Shown piece by piece: positions 11,247 to 22,162 of a stretch of DNA of 51,896 bases. Each line of letters begins with the position of its first letter. The first letter of the stretch is position 1. A program made the position numbers and the translations under genes. The stretch comes from Conidiobolus incongruus B7586 (Eukaryota; Entomophthoromycota; Entomophthoromycetes; Entomophthorales; Conidiobolaceae): positions 1 through 51,896 of the forward strand of contig JNEM01011138.1 of NCBI GenBank assembly GCA_000697335.1, written 5' to 3'. The notes beneath the pieces were generated by a model. It was not told the DNA's origin and ran no database searches. It was given only the letters and a program-made list of their open reading frames with translations.

Positions 11247-14200
11247 ATTAATCCACACGACCTGTATGTAATATATACTCTTCAATCCTTTGAGTAGTGA
11301 TCACACAAAAAAGAAAGATAAAAATTTAATATTTAACATTTCATATAGAACTGGATTTATTTATTATAACCGGTTATATTTACCATACATGATTATTCAT
11401 TGATTTGACGATATAAATCTATTTAACTATAAATTATTAGAATTAATTCCAAAAATTATATAAATATATTTAATAGATATAAATCATTAAATAAAACTCT
11501 ATAATTACAATAAATTTTGTCATTATATGTAAATGTTTTAATTGATATTAAAGGGGAAAAAATTAATATTATTTTACAAAAGCCTCACAAATAATATTAT
11601 TTCTAAAATTCATTATTTCCACATGAACATCCTTTGAATATAATTTAAACTGGGTATCTCAATAAATCATAAAACCCAAATTCAAAGTTAACAATTCTAA
11701 TCCTAAAAAACAGTAGAATTATGGATTAAAAATCATATGATATCACCAATTAGGTAAATTACGATGAATTTTAAGTCAAAATGACTCAGTTTAAAATTAT
11801 TTCATTTGAATTTTATTTAATGCATAACTAAAATTGAATAAAACTCTAATTTTATCAATAATATTAATTATTAAAAAAATTAATAAGATTTTTATAATTA
11901 ATTGATTATATAAGATAATTGGATATAGTTATGATGATTAATGTTATTTATCTTCTAGTTCAATTTGGTTAGTGATTAAAGTTCATTTATCAGATAACTA
12001 TATTTGATTAAATTGGTTATATTTATTTATTTTTAATTTACCTAATATTAGTTATAATGAAATTTATAGAATGAGTTGCAAAATATGTTATAATATATAT
12101 TAATATTTGAGTGATACTTCTATAAACGTTTATAATGTATTCAGAATAATTCAATATTTGATCATATCCGCCTATATTAATATCTATAAATACTTAATAT
12201 CAGAATTATATTTTTAATATTAGGCTATGAAATAAGAAATTGAAAAAAAAATAAATTTTTAAATAAATTTAAAATTGATTTAATAAATTAATATTTTCAA
12301 ACTTTAAAAACTTAATTTTACACTATTAAAACTATACGTTCGTTAATCAGTTTAATTGTTATATTAAATTTAGCATTAATATCATTGAAATCTTTAAATA
12401 GTTTTCCAGCATAGAAGTCCTTTGATAGCACAAAGCTCTTGAAATCACAAGGGTTTATATTTGTATAGTGTATTTATTAATATAACATATCACTTTGACT
12501 CAATAAAGTATTTGAGCATATTTGTTTTTTATGACTTGGCAATATTATGAGTAATTTAAGCCCTTTAAACATAGCATAATAAATGTTATTTTGTTATATT
12601 TTTCTTTAAAAATATTTTTTATATGATTATATTTATTATATTTTCTTGTAGTATTAATAATTTAAAGAGAATATTTTTGAAATTTTTATCTTTAATTAAG
12701 AGTTTTTTTTGTTTTAAAAATTTTTTTAGATTAAAAAAAGTTATGATTTTACTTTTTAATTTAATCAATCTATTAAATTTCAAATAAGGTAATAATATAT
12801 TCAATGATACTGTTATATTTCAGTAACCCAAGTTTTTTTAAATATATTAAATATATTAGATATTTGAATTTTTACTATTTTTTATTTCTTGTAAGAAAAT
12901 ATTTATCTTACCTTTTTAGGCTTTTCTACCTTATATTTTATTTTCATATATGATTGAGGTATTTTAACTATTTTATAAGTACTCGATATTTAACAGCCAG
13001 GCCTATACTTATTTTAATGAAGAATTGTACTTTGTTAAATATATTAATTTAATGATAAATACTAATAAAAAGAACCTTCTTTTTCAAATTTCTTCACCAA
13101 CACAAGCCAAATGATATTGGAAGTTTATTTATGAAATATCAAGATTTTAAAAAACTTTTGATGAAATTTATTTATAATAAAATAATGTAAAAAGCGTCTA
13201 TTTTCAATATTCTATTGAAAAAACATTGATTCTTTTATATTTAGTATATTCAATTTAATTAAAATATATTATAAACTTTTATATCAACTGATATTAAAAT
13301 CTTTAAAATGAAATTAATCTATTTCATATTCAATTTTTTTTCTAAATCTAATAAATTTAAATACTAACATTATCTTATTAGATATACATTCCCAATACTA
13401 TTATTAGAAGTATGTAATAAAAATGTCATTGATTATTTTATATTATTATATCAAAAACCTAATGCTGATATGGTTTTTATCATTATTTCATTTTCAAATG
13501 ATAATATTTAGCAAAAAAAGAATCTAAAAATAACATATTTTTATAATTTTTTTCAAAGGTATTGGTTTTAATAATTTGTCTAAATATAGTTAGTTATCAT
13601 TTATAAAAATTATTTTTTGAAATTTCAAAAGTTTATTCTTCAGTGACGTATATCCTAATTAAGAAAAATATTAGTTGCTGAATTTACTTTTTGGGATTGA
13701 CAAAATTAACAAATGTTTTATATTTATTAAAGTAAGGAAAATGTCTTTATAATATGAATTTATGTATATTGGTGAAACTCTAATCAATATAATTATAGCC
13801 CTTAAAAATGGTAGGGTAATCACTCTTTGAGTCATTAGTGAATTGTTAACAATCTAAATACATATATATTAACCTATACTAATGTTCGAAATATAGTATT
13901 TTGCTAATTTAAAATAGAAAAAATTTCTTCATCATTAAGTGGTATAGTTACTAATAGTATCATAACATTTCAATTTTGAATATATTCAAATTTATATTTG
14001 TTTGTAAAATCATCAAATATTAATCTAGTTTATTATTATAGTTAACCAAAGGCTTGTTCGAAAAGCTATTCTAATATGATAGACTATGAATCTCAGAGAA
14101 ATCCACAAAAATTACATTTAAAAATCAAATACTCATCAAATTAAATTGAAATGGCTAATTTGTTAAGGTGACGGATTCTGACGAATGATGATAATTAATA

Positions 14201-14501
14201 TGTGACAAATATTAATTCTTAGACTATATGAAAATATAATATTCTCTTATTACAGTATAGATGAGTGTACTATCAATTTAATTTTTGTATTAGTGTTAAT
14301 TATTTGAACATTATTTTTCTCATTATTTTGTGATAACACAAGTATCTTATATTTAATCCAGATATTCATATATTAGTCATTCCAATTAAGGTGTATAATA
14401 TTATCTATTAATATGTATAAGTGGTTTAATAGTGTTACATTGTTAATTATTTTTCAAACAAAAGGATAACAACAACTGGAAAAATTAAAATGGAATTGGT
14501 A

Positions 14502-14508
14502 TGACTCA
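14502..14508 (+). promoter_or_regulatory. Gcn4/Cpc1-type site TGACTCA upstream of ARG1
   Basis: An exact TGACTCA lies 170 bp before the argininosuccinate synthase start codon. In fungi this heptamer binds the bZIP activator of general amino-acid control (Gcn4, Cpc1), and arginine genes are classic targets. Position and sequence fit that role. The assignment is inference, since the heptamer also occurs elsewhere in this window. Confidence 0.5.
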
Positions 14509-14581
14509 TCATTAATCCAAATTAGTTAAAATAGGGTCACTAAGGGTTCATATTTATTTCAATGAATAAATGCATGATGGG

Positions 14582-14589
14582 TATAAATA
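14582..14589 (+). promoter_or_regulatory. TATA box of ARG1
   Basis: TATAAATA, 89 bp upstream of the last base before the ATG and about 75 bp after the TGACTCA site. This is a standard fungal spacing. Confidence 0.45.
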
Positions 14590-14677
14590 TCAATTACATT
14601 TCACTCAAAATCAATTAAATTATATCTTTTTAATCAAAAAATTCGTTTTAATTAACAGTCAGAGCTAAAAATTAAAA

Positions 14678-15904
14678 ATGACTAAAGGTAAAGTAATGTT
14701 AGCATACTCAGGAGGCTTAGATACTTCGTGTATCTTAGCCTGGTTAATCGAGCAAGGTTACGAAGTGCAAGCTTTTATGGCCAACGTAGGACAAGAAGAA
14801 GATTTTGAGGCTGCCCGTACGAAAGCTTTGGGTATCGGTGCTACTAAAGTTCATATCGTCGATTTACGTAAACAGTTTGTTGAAGAATTGATTTTTCCTG
14901 CCATTCAAGCAAATGCTGTCTACGAGGATCTTTATTTATTAGGAACTTCCCTTGCTCGTCCGATTATTGCTCGAGCTCAGATTGAAATTGCTAATCAAGA
15001 AAACTGTACACATGTCTCTCACGGATGTACAGGTAAGGGGAATGACCAGGTTCGTTTTGAGTTAGCATTCTACGGTCTTCAACCTAAAATTCAAGTCATC
15101 GCACCCTGGCGTTTGACTGAATTCTGCGAACGTTTCCAAGGTCGTGCTGATCTATTAAAATATGCAAGCGAGAAGGGAATTCCAGTAAGTCAAACTCCTT
15201 CCAAACCTTGGTCAACAGATGAAAATCTCTTCCATATTAGTTATGAAGCTGGTATCCTTGAGGATCCCAATGTTACACCACCTGCTGACATGTGGAAGTT
15301 GACAAATGATCCTGAAAATGCACCAAATCAAGCTGAACACATCAGTCTTGAATTTGTTGATGGTCTTCCCACAAAATTAATTAATCATGGATCTAACTCA
15401 GAGATCACCGATTCATTAGACCTATTTATTGAGCTAAATCGCCTTGGTCGAGTTCATGGAATTGGCAGAATTGATATTGTTGAAAACAGGTTTATTGGAA
15501 TCAAGAGTCGTGGTTGCTACGAAAGCCCTGGAGGCACCATCTTGCGCCGTGCTCATATCGACCTTGAAGGTTTGACGTTAGATAGAGAAATCAGGAATTT
15601 CAGGGATCGCGCTATAAAAACCAGGTTTAGCGATATTTTATATCAAGGATTTTACTTCTCTCCAGAGCGTGAGGTCTTAATGCCTTCACTTATTGCTTCT
15701 CAAAAGGGAGTCACAGGCACAGTTCGCTTGAAGTTATACAAAGGAAATGTAATCATTGAAGGACGATTCAGTAATACAACCAAGCTCTACGATCAAGAAG
15801 AAAGCTCTATGGATGTACATGGTACCTTCACACCTCAAGATTCTGAAGGATTTATCAAGATTCAGAGCATCAGGTTAAAGAAATGGAATCACCTCGGACA
15901 CTGA
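14678..15904 (+). CDS. ARG1: Argininosuccinate synthase
   Basis: An intronless 408-residue protein ending in TGA. It condenses citrulline and aspartate with ATP to argininosuccinate in the cytosol, the penultimate step of arginine synthesis. The N-type ATP pyrophosphatase loop AYSGGLDTS is at residues 9-17. The synthetase signature HGCTGKGNDQVRFE follows at ~115-130, and the substrate-binding SRGCYESPGGT is at ~282-292. Length and order match eukaryotic enzymes (about 410-420 residues) without gaps. The absence of introns is unusual among its neighbours but is seen for this gene in other fungi. A TGACTCA element and a TATA box upstream suggest amino-acid-starvation control. Confidence 0.98.
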   Translation: MTKGKVMLAYSGGLDTSCILAWLIEQGYEVQAFMANVGQEEDFEAARTKALGIGATKVHIVDLRKQFVEELIFPAIQANAVYEDLYLLGTSLARPIIARAQIEIANQENCTHVSHGCTGKGNDQVRFELAFYGLQPKIQVIAPWRLTEFCERFQGRADLLKYASEKGIPVSQTPSKPWSTDENLFHISYEAGILEDPNVTPPADMWKLTNDPENAPNQAEHISLEFVDGLPTKLINHGSNSEITDSLDLFIELNRLGRVHGIGRIDIVENRFIGIKSRGCYESPGGTILRRAHIDLEGLTLDREIRNFRDRAIKTRFSDILYQGFYFSPEREVLMPSLIASQKGVTGTVRLKLYKGNVIIEGRFSNTTKLYDQEESSMDVHGTFTPQDSEGFIKIQSIRLKKWNHLGH

Positions 15905-16084
15905 GTGATAATCTTATTATATTAAAGATATGGTAATGATATATTTATTTATGGAATCAAAATTAGTTATTTTATTCAATCTATTTTACTATTTCATTTA
16001 CTATATCCATAAAAACTATAATCTTAATGTAATAAAAATTCTCATCATCAACAAATACAAACATATAGTTTTATTTTAGATTTC

Positions 16085-17080
16085 TTGATTAAATTATTGG
16101 TTGACTTCGATTGGTTCTGGTTGGTAATCTAGTAACATCTCGAGTATAAAACCCAACTTTTTCACTTATAAATTTGTATTAACCAACTCTCTCATAAGCA
16201 AAAGCTATAGATATATTTGAGATATGAACCATATCATTTCTAGTGAAATCTTTCAATATTCTCTCGCAAAATAACCAGAACTGAAGTTTCATTTATAATT
16301 TAATATCGCACTTTTAGGCAATCCAGTAGTATCTGAAGTATAGCAAATGATCACGATGCAATCAGAGCTCAGTAAATGATGATGATATTCGTGAATATCT
16401 CCTAATATAAAGAGTTCATTTAAATTGATTAATTGAGGTTTTCCAATTGAAGACTTCCAAGGTTAATAGAACAATCAACTATACCAGAGTTTTTTCACGG
16501 ACCAAAGAAACCATGCAGAAAATAATACTTAGATCATTCAAACCATGTGCAAAAAATAAAATGGTTGGAATTTCATCCTTGAGAGTGATTAATTTAGGTG
16601 TTTGGATTTGATTTAGTTTATACACAATAGGATCTAACTCAAAAGTATCAAATGATCCCACAGTACCATATTACAGTAACTAGCAGTGAAGTCAGCGATT
16701 AGCCATACTTGATGTTTGATTGAAAATAGAGTTATAAAATTAATAGGCTGTTTTGATATTCCATTGGATTGAAATAAATGGTATAAACCAGAACCAAATT
16801 TTTGTACTTTTTCGTATACTTCCCTATAAATTTCGAATTAATATCCTCCAAATGCAGCTGTACTTTTACTAAATTGATATGTTCCTTAGTAATCAAGTTT
16901 GTCACGAGATTTTACAGCTATAAAGTATTAGTTATTAAATTATTAAAAAATTATCACAACATTACCTCTATTTAGTAATCCAGGAACTGTGTAAGCTCAA
17001 TAATCAGTTAATTTCAATAAAATTTATCAATACAATTAATATTTCTACAAACTCCTGTCTCTTATCACTTTGAGGCTGAA
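16085..17080 (-). pseudogene. Broken long-chain acyl-CoA synthetase (FAA1/ACSL) fragment
   Basis: The minus strand carries ordered pieces of a long-chain fatty-acyl-CoA ligase. First come AYTVPGLLNRG and an intron-like break, then EIYREVYEKVQKFGSGLYHL, the region before the first core motif. Next is HQVWLIADFTASYCNMV, equivalent to WLITDYACSAYSLVTV in Faa1. VGSFDTFELDPI follows in a shifted frame (family: LYDTLGPDA), then the AMP-binding signature ICYTSDTTGLPKSA near 16314-16345. The last pieces are AFAYERVG and KFISEKVGFYT (family: LAHIFERV..., ARIGFY). In-frame stops (after KLDY, after AAFGGY, after ILNYK), at least one frame change and an abrupt end after SQPII show a dead, 3'-truncated copy of about the first half of the protein. 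An intact paralogue is presumably elsewhere in the genome. Confidence 0.85.
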
Positions 17081-17894
17081 TGATGTCTGTAGTTCAACTT
17101 CTCATTGTGATTACTTGAATATTGATTATTCTGTAGGCGCAATGATGATATAAATATATATATTATCATTCCAATTAATCTGAACTCGTAATTGACTTGG
17201 GTTAATTACAACAGTTAAATAATACTTGACAAAAACATTTAATAAATATTGACCTACTAAAAAATACATTAGCTTCATCATTTATATAATAATATATAGC
17301 TACAAATTCATAGTTGATATAAGATATATATTATGTTTTAAAAAATATTTTAATAAAATTAATCAAAATAGTGTGGTAATAATGATTAATGTTTATTTTA
17401 ATATATAAACTTTATAATTATTAACTTTATATTATAATTATAATTTTATGATTTAACAATTTAAAATTATAATTATAATTGTTAATTTCGATAATTTTAA
17501 AGTCTTTAAATAATAATATTAAAATTAATAATTATTTTAAAGATTAATTTAATTTTGATTTATACAATTGTAGGTACTATATAGAACATAATAAATTTTT
17601 ATTAAGAATTAGTTCATATATAAATAAAATTTCATAACCCTATAGTCAATAAAATAGTATAGTTTGTACCAATGAATATTAACATGAATAATATACAATA
17701 TTAATTCGAAACCTCAATAATACCAATTTAAATCGAAAAATTTAAATATCTTGAATATAATAAAAATCTTTAGTTATTTTATATCAAACATTAAAACAAT
17801 ATTTTTAATATGACGACGTACTTTGCTTTAAAGTAAAAAAAAATGATATTTTTATTAATTTTAATCAATTTCAAAATATATTGAAAAATTAAAA
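17081..17894. other. Intergenic spacer, no gene seen
   Basis: AT-rich sequence between the ACSL relic and the holo-ACP synthase gene. It could hide the extreme 5' end of the dead ACSL copy, but nothing is recognisable. Confidence 0.5.
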
Positions 17895-18400
17895 TTAAAT
17901 TTTTTCAACTATAACATAAGAAATTACTACATCATCCTCGTGAGAAATAGATAGATGATATTTAATATTATGATCAATTTGAAATCGATTAGATGCTATT
18001 TCAATATAGGGCTTTTCTATATTTTTTTTTAAATTAATCATTGAAATTGAATATTAATTATATATTAGTACCATTCTTTTTTAGTATTGAAACTTCACTC
18101 CAAGTAGGTTTCCAAGTGGGATAGCAAGCTTTATATATAGCTTCTTTACAACTCCATCTAAATATTTTAGTTTATATCATACCCAATTACATATATTGTT
18201 GTTTAAAGATTATAGAAAGTAGTTTACCGAACTGATAAATATTGTAATTGTTGTTCAAAATTAGACAATTTGGAGAATTCTTGTCTTTCCTTTGGAGATA
18301 ATATTCGATTAGTAAATTTGGTAAAATTGGAAGTGTTTTTGGTTATTAGAGTTTTTATTCGGTTAATTTTTAATATATCTGTCCCTATCCCAACAATCAT
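17895..18400 (-). CDS. PPT2: Holo-[acyl-carrier-protein] synthase (phosphopantetheinyl transferase)
   Basis: Three short exons on the minus strand (18400-18228, 18157-18072, 18016-17895) sum to 381 nt and give 126 residues, the standard AcpS length. The protein starts MIVGIGTDILKINRI, the conserved AcpS N-terminus whose Asp in GTD binds magnesium. It then has RILSPKERQEF and, across the first intron, LSVRWSCKEAIYKA, matching the W-x-x-KEA-x-x-KA signature. The C-terminus has KPYIEI and IKYHLSISHEDDVVISYVI, matching the final SLSHe...A.v strand. The second donor is the less common GTACTA. The enzyme transfers 4'-phosphopantetheine from CoA to acyl carrier protein. The closest fungal counterpart is mitochondrial Ppt2, needed for mitochondrial fatty-acid and lipoate synthesis. 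No obvious presequence is seen. Confidence 0.9.
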
Positions 18401-19738
18401 ATTTTGAACTTATTTTAATGTATTGAATATAAAATAGTTGATTTCGATTTAATGATTATTATATTCAATTTTAAAATTATGGGATTTTGAACTTTTGATT
18501 AAATCTTTTTGTTTTTTGTAACTTAATAGTTAAATTTTATCAAACTAATTATTATAATATTGACATATTAAAACAAATTTTCTAATATTATACAAGGAAT
18601 ATTGGGTCACCTAAGCCACATATCACTTCAATTTGATTCAGTGTACTTAAGGCATTGAGAGGAACCTTTTCGTTCTCCACTTAATTTGAAGCACTGAATA
18701 TTATATCTTATAAGTTATCTTCACAGAATGAAGAAAACTCAGTGCAATTCAAATAGAATTGAACATATAATTTCAGTAACACGGATATTAAGTGTTTGGC
18801 ATATTTGCCGCACAAAGATTTAACTCCTCAAAATGTGGAAACAATTTATACACTTTTGACTCTCTTTGAATTATGGGATTGATGGATTGATTCTTTACTT
18901 AAAAACCAAAAAATTATTCAATTAAATCAATCATAACCTTTAAATCACTGTTGATATAATAATATTATTATTATTCGAAAAACAATTACATCTATAATAT
19001 CACAACGCTCACAAACCAATATATTTTATTGATAATAATATATTTATACCTAACTAATAATCATCATTTGATAAATTCAGTAATTCAAACTTAGAATCCC
19101 GAAAATTTTTGAATAATTTTTTAAAGATCAAAAGATCATATCAAAGAAATATACTTAATACAAATATATTAAAAGACCTTGATAAATATACTTATTATAG
19201 TTATTAAAGAAATATGTGAATTAAAAAAGTTAAAATTTAAAAAATTCCTAGTTAGTGCTTCAAACTTAAAAACATTAATTATATCATTAAAAGTCATATC
19301 AATTAATAAAATGTACATAAAATCAAATATACCTCGAAATTTTTTGCTAAATGTTCCTTATATTTATATTTTATTTTATTATATAATAATGATCATTGTA
19401 TATCAATAATAGATTCATTAATATATTCATATTAAATCATATTAACTTACCAATATATTAAGAGTCATCTAATAATATACCTTGTTTATATCATTGGTTA
19501 TAGGGATAAAAATAATCTAAAATGCCCGAATTTAGCATAATATTGAATTAACAACTACCAAGTTTCTAGACCGTACATTTCATTTTGCCTTTTTCTACAA
19601 TGATGAATTTATTGGCTTATTTTTTAATTTCCATATAAATTTTTAAAATTTAGTCAATATAATAAATACTAGAATATGATTAATTCATTCATTGAGTAGG
19701 ATATATTGTATAATAAACATATATATATATATATATAT
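18401..19738. other. Spacer with a short unidentified coding relic
   Basis: Mostly AT-rich. At about 18600-18890 (+) there is codon-like sequence: SVLKALRGTFSFS, FEALNIISYKLSSQNEENS, then after a frame change or intron LAYLPHKDLTPQNVETIYTL. It has in-frame stops. I cannot name the family. The remainder shows nothing. Confidence 0.35.
19720..19738. repeat. (AT)n microsatellite abutting LTR-like repeat
   Basis: About nine AT units immediately before the TGTTAG end at 19739. The element may have inserted into the AT run. Confidence 0.85.
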
Positions 19739-20013
19739 TGTTAGGCCTGCAAATATGAGATATGAACATTATTACTAATCATATAATTGATGTATAGTTC
19801 TAATTAATTCATTTCATTCTATATTTCAATAACATATACACCTAGCTACTCAATACAGTAATGGATATAATTACTGATTACAAATCAATTGTTACTCATT
19901 TTTAGCTTCAATTCAGTATAAATACCATTCTTACTATTCACTTAATAAACAAGATCAGATTTAGCCAAATTTTCATTAATCACTTTTCTAATCCTATAAC
20001 CTCAATTCTAACA
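19739..20013 (+). mobile_element. Solo-LTR-like element with TGTTAG...CTAACA ends
   Basis: A 275-bp block bounded by the perfect 6-bp inverted ends TGTTAG and CTAACA, the usual ends of Copia-type LTRs. Inside, a TATA-like GTATAAATACC is followed about 25 bp later by AATAAA, giving a compact U3-R-U5 plan. Both flanks are AT dinucleotide DNA, so a target duplication cannot be told. No coding interior is seen. It looks like a solo LTR fossil; no second copy is in the window. Confidence 0.55.
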
Positions 20014-21612
20014 ATATATATATCATTGTATTAAATCAGTGATAAACACTGAATATAAAGAAAATATTTATAGTTATTTAATATATTCAAATATAACATT
20101 ATTCTAAAATCAAAAAATAGGAAATTTTTTAATTTTTGATTTTTCTAATATAATATTACTTTCAAAAAATTATATATATAATGAATAAGAGAATATATAG
20201 TTTAAAAATATATATATTGATAGATATTGATTTTTAATAAAAAATTATGTTTAAAAAATTAATAATTTAATTTAGTTATACTTAAACCAAAAAATAATCA
20301 TTATAAGTTTATTATTTTAGTAATATTAAATCTTAACCACAAACCTCTTAAAATCATTACAAATTTACAAATAACTTATAAATATAATATTTTATTCAAA
20401 TCTTTTATTTATCATTAAATAAATTAATTTTAAAGCTAAAAGGTAAGTTAACTTTTTTTATTTTTTAACTATTAATAATATAATAAAATATATCAAAGAA
20501 TAGTCTTTTTATTTTAATTATAAAATTCTCAAATTATTTCAAAATCAGATATATAAGTGTAATATATTTATTGAAATTTAAACTTAGTTTAATTACAAAA
20601 AATATTAGATTAATACCCTATATATATAAAAAACTTAAAATTCTACAATAGCTGTAGTTAATTAAAACTTACTAGAATATAACAAAAAATTATAGTTTTT
20701 ATAGTAAATTATAGACTTTTATATAATTTTTTACTAAAACATCAATCAGATATTGAATTATTATTCTGTTTATAGATGAATTTTAATCACTATATTAAAT
20801 TATAAAAATATATAATATTTTTATTCATTTTAAAAAAAATAAATTAACAATAAGTTTTATATTTATTTAAACTATTTTTAATTAGTGTTCTTAATATAAT
20901 TAGATATACATATTATTTTACATAATAATGATAAAATACATAAGGTTAAAGCCAGAAAAAATTTTCTAATGAAGCATAATTGGGAAAAACTAATATATCT
21001 AATATAATCATTAAATTACAACTTGTATGATTGTAATTCATTTAAGCATTTAAAAATACAAAAGAAAATTTCTACAAGTTTAATTGGTTTGCTATTACCA
21101 AATTTTAATCTTTAATAAAAAGAACTATTTTTTAACTGTTAAAGGCTTGCTAAAGTTACAGCAAAAATTTATTAATAATCAAGAAAAGTATTAAATCTAT
21201 AATATATATGTATCTTTATAAATTATTTATTAATAACTTTATTTAATCAATGTTAAAAAAGACTAATTAAAATTTAGAGTAATATTTGAAACAACTGATA
21301 GCTGAATCTTCCATGTAAAATATCAAAATTGTATTTGAATACGATTTATGAGAGATATATTTATCTCAAAAATTGATAGCTTTGGGTCAATATTTATAAA
21401 TCTGTAAAGTTCAAATTTTGTGATACTAAATTACAATGATTACTAAAATACAATGTGATAAAGCATGTATCACTTGATATTAATACTTGACAATTTTCAA
21501 TTTAGTTTTTTAAAAGAATATAAATACTAAGATATTTACCCAGTATATATTCCTAAATATATTTTGTAATATAGAATTTAGATTCAAACACATCAACAAA
21601 TTCTGTTTATAG
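20014..21612. repeat. AT-rich decayed repeat island
   Basis: About nine tenths A+T with no coding signal, lying between two LTR-like repeats. Parts of 20120-20460 resemble 51262-51560 in the same orientation. Examples are GGAAATTTTTTAATTTTTGA against AGAAATTTTTTAAATTTTTA, and a shared TACAAATAA...ATTTAAATC stretch. It is probably an old repeat family, though low complexity makes the similarity uncertain. Confidence 0.35.
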
Positions 21613-21944
21613 TGTCGAGGATTGGGAGGTCCGCTCACCATTAAATTTAAACCATCAGAAATTTTTTCGATTACAACTCATATACAAATATCATGCAGAA
21701 CCCTTACATGATGTGAAACCGGGTCAACAACTACAATCAGCGATTCAACAAATTGTTGTAAGGTCTGATAACACTATAAAGTCGCTACCATGCACATATT
21801 TGCTCGGGGATCATTACGATCAGGGCCAAGCCCTACATACTGATATTTTGATAAACCCCTTTAATGTATCTCGCTAGCCACCTTTGGCATATTTTATCCA
21901 ATCTACTTGATCCGCATTGCAAGACTACTCTCAGCAGGCTCGCA
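21613..21944 (+). mobile_element. Solo-LTR-like repeat, copy 2
   Basis: A 332-bp relative of the repeat at 267-600, in the same orientation. Shared blocks include GGGAGGTCCGCTC, AACCCTT, CACTATAAA, GGGGATCA, GATCAGGGCCAAGCCCTA and ATTGCAAGACTACT. Overall identity is perhaps two thirds by eye, so the two copies are old or from different subfamilies. It starts TGTCGAGG and ends CTCGCA. No internal region is attached. It ends 218 bp upstream of the GDP-fucose transporter start codon, placing it in that gene's promoter region. The DNA between the two copies is host genes, so they are not the ends of one element. Confidence 0.5.
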
Positions 21945-22162
21945 ATATATATTATGAAAAGTAAAAAATTTGGCCAATTTGAAATTGTTGAACAAAATAT
22001 GAAATCATAGACAATTTCGTTTGTAAATGAAATATCAAGTTTGGTAAAATCGAGGTGGATAGGAGAATTTTGAAAACTATAAATGTGATGAATTCATAAT
22101 GAGTATATAAACAATAATTGGGATTTAGCTTTGAATAAATTACTTGGTTAAGATTTAGAAAA

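Larger units (their letters stand above)
11247..14677. other. Long intergenic spacer with no resolvable gene
   Basis: A 3.4-kb AT-rich stretch after mitoferrin. I scanned both strands and found only short, stop-ridden frames. The 61-codon Lys/Leu/Ile frame at 12619-12804 (-) is low-complexity. The last ~200 bp are the ARG1 promoter. Old gene or repeat debris may be present but cannot be named. Confidence 0.5.

Noticed and set aside
12619-12804. 61-codon Lys/Leu/Ile-rich frame on the minus strand
   Set aside because: Low-complexity translation of AT-rich DNA.
19179-19409. 76-codon frame on the plus strand
   Set aside because: AT-rich composition alone explains it; no family features.
267-21944. 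The two related repeats as the two ends of one giant element
   Set aside because: The 21 kb between them holds ordinary host genes with introns, and the copies are too diverged to be a recent pair.
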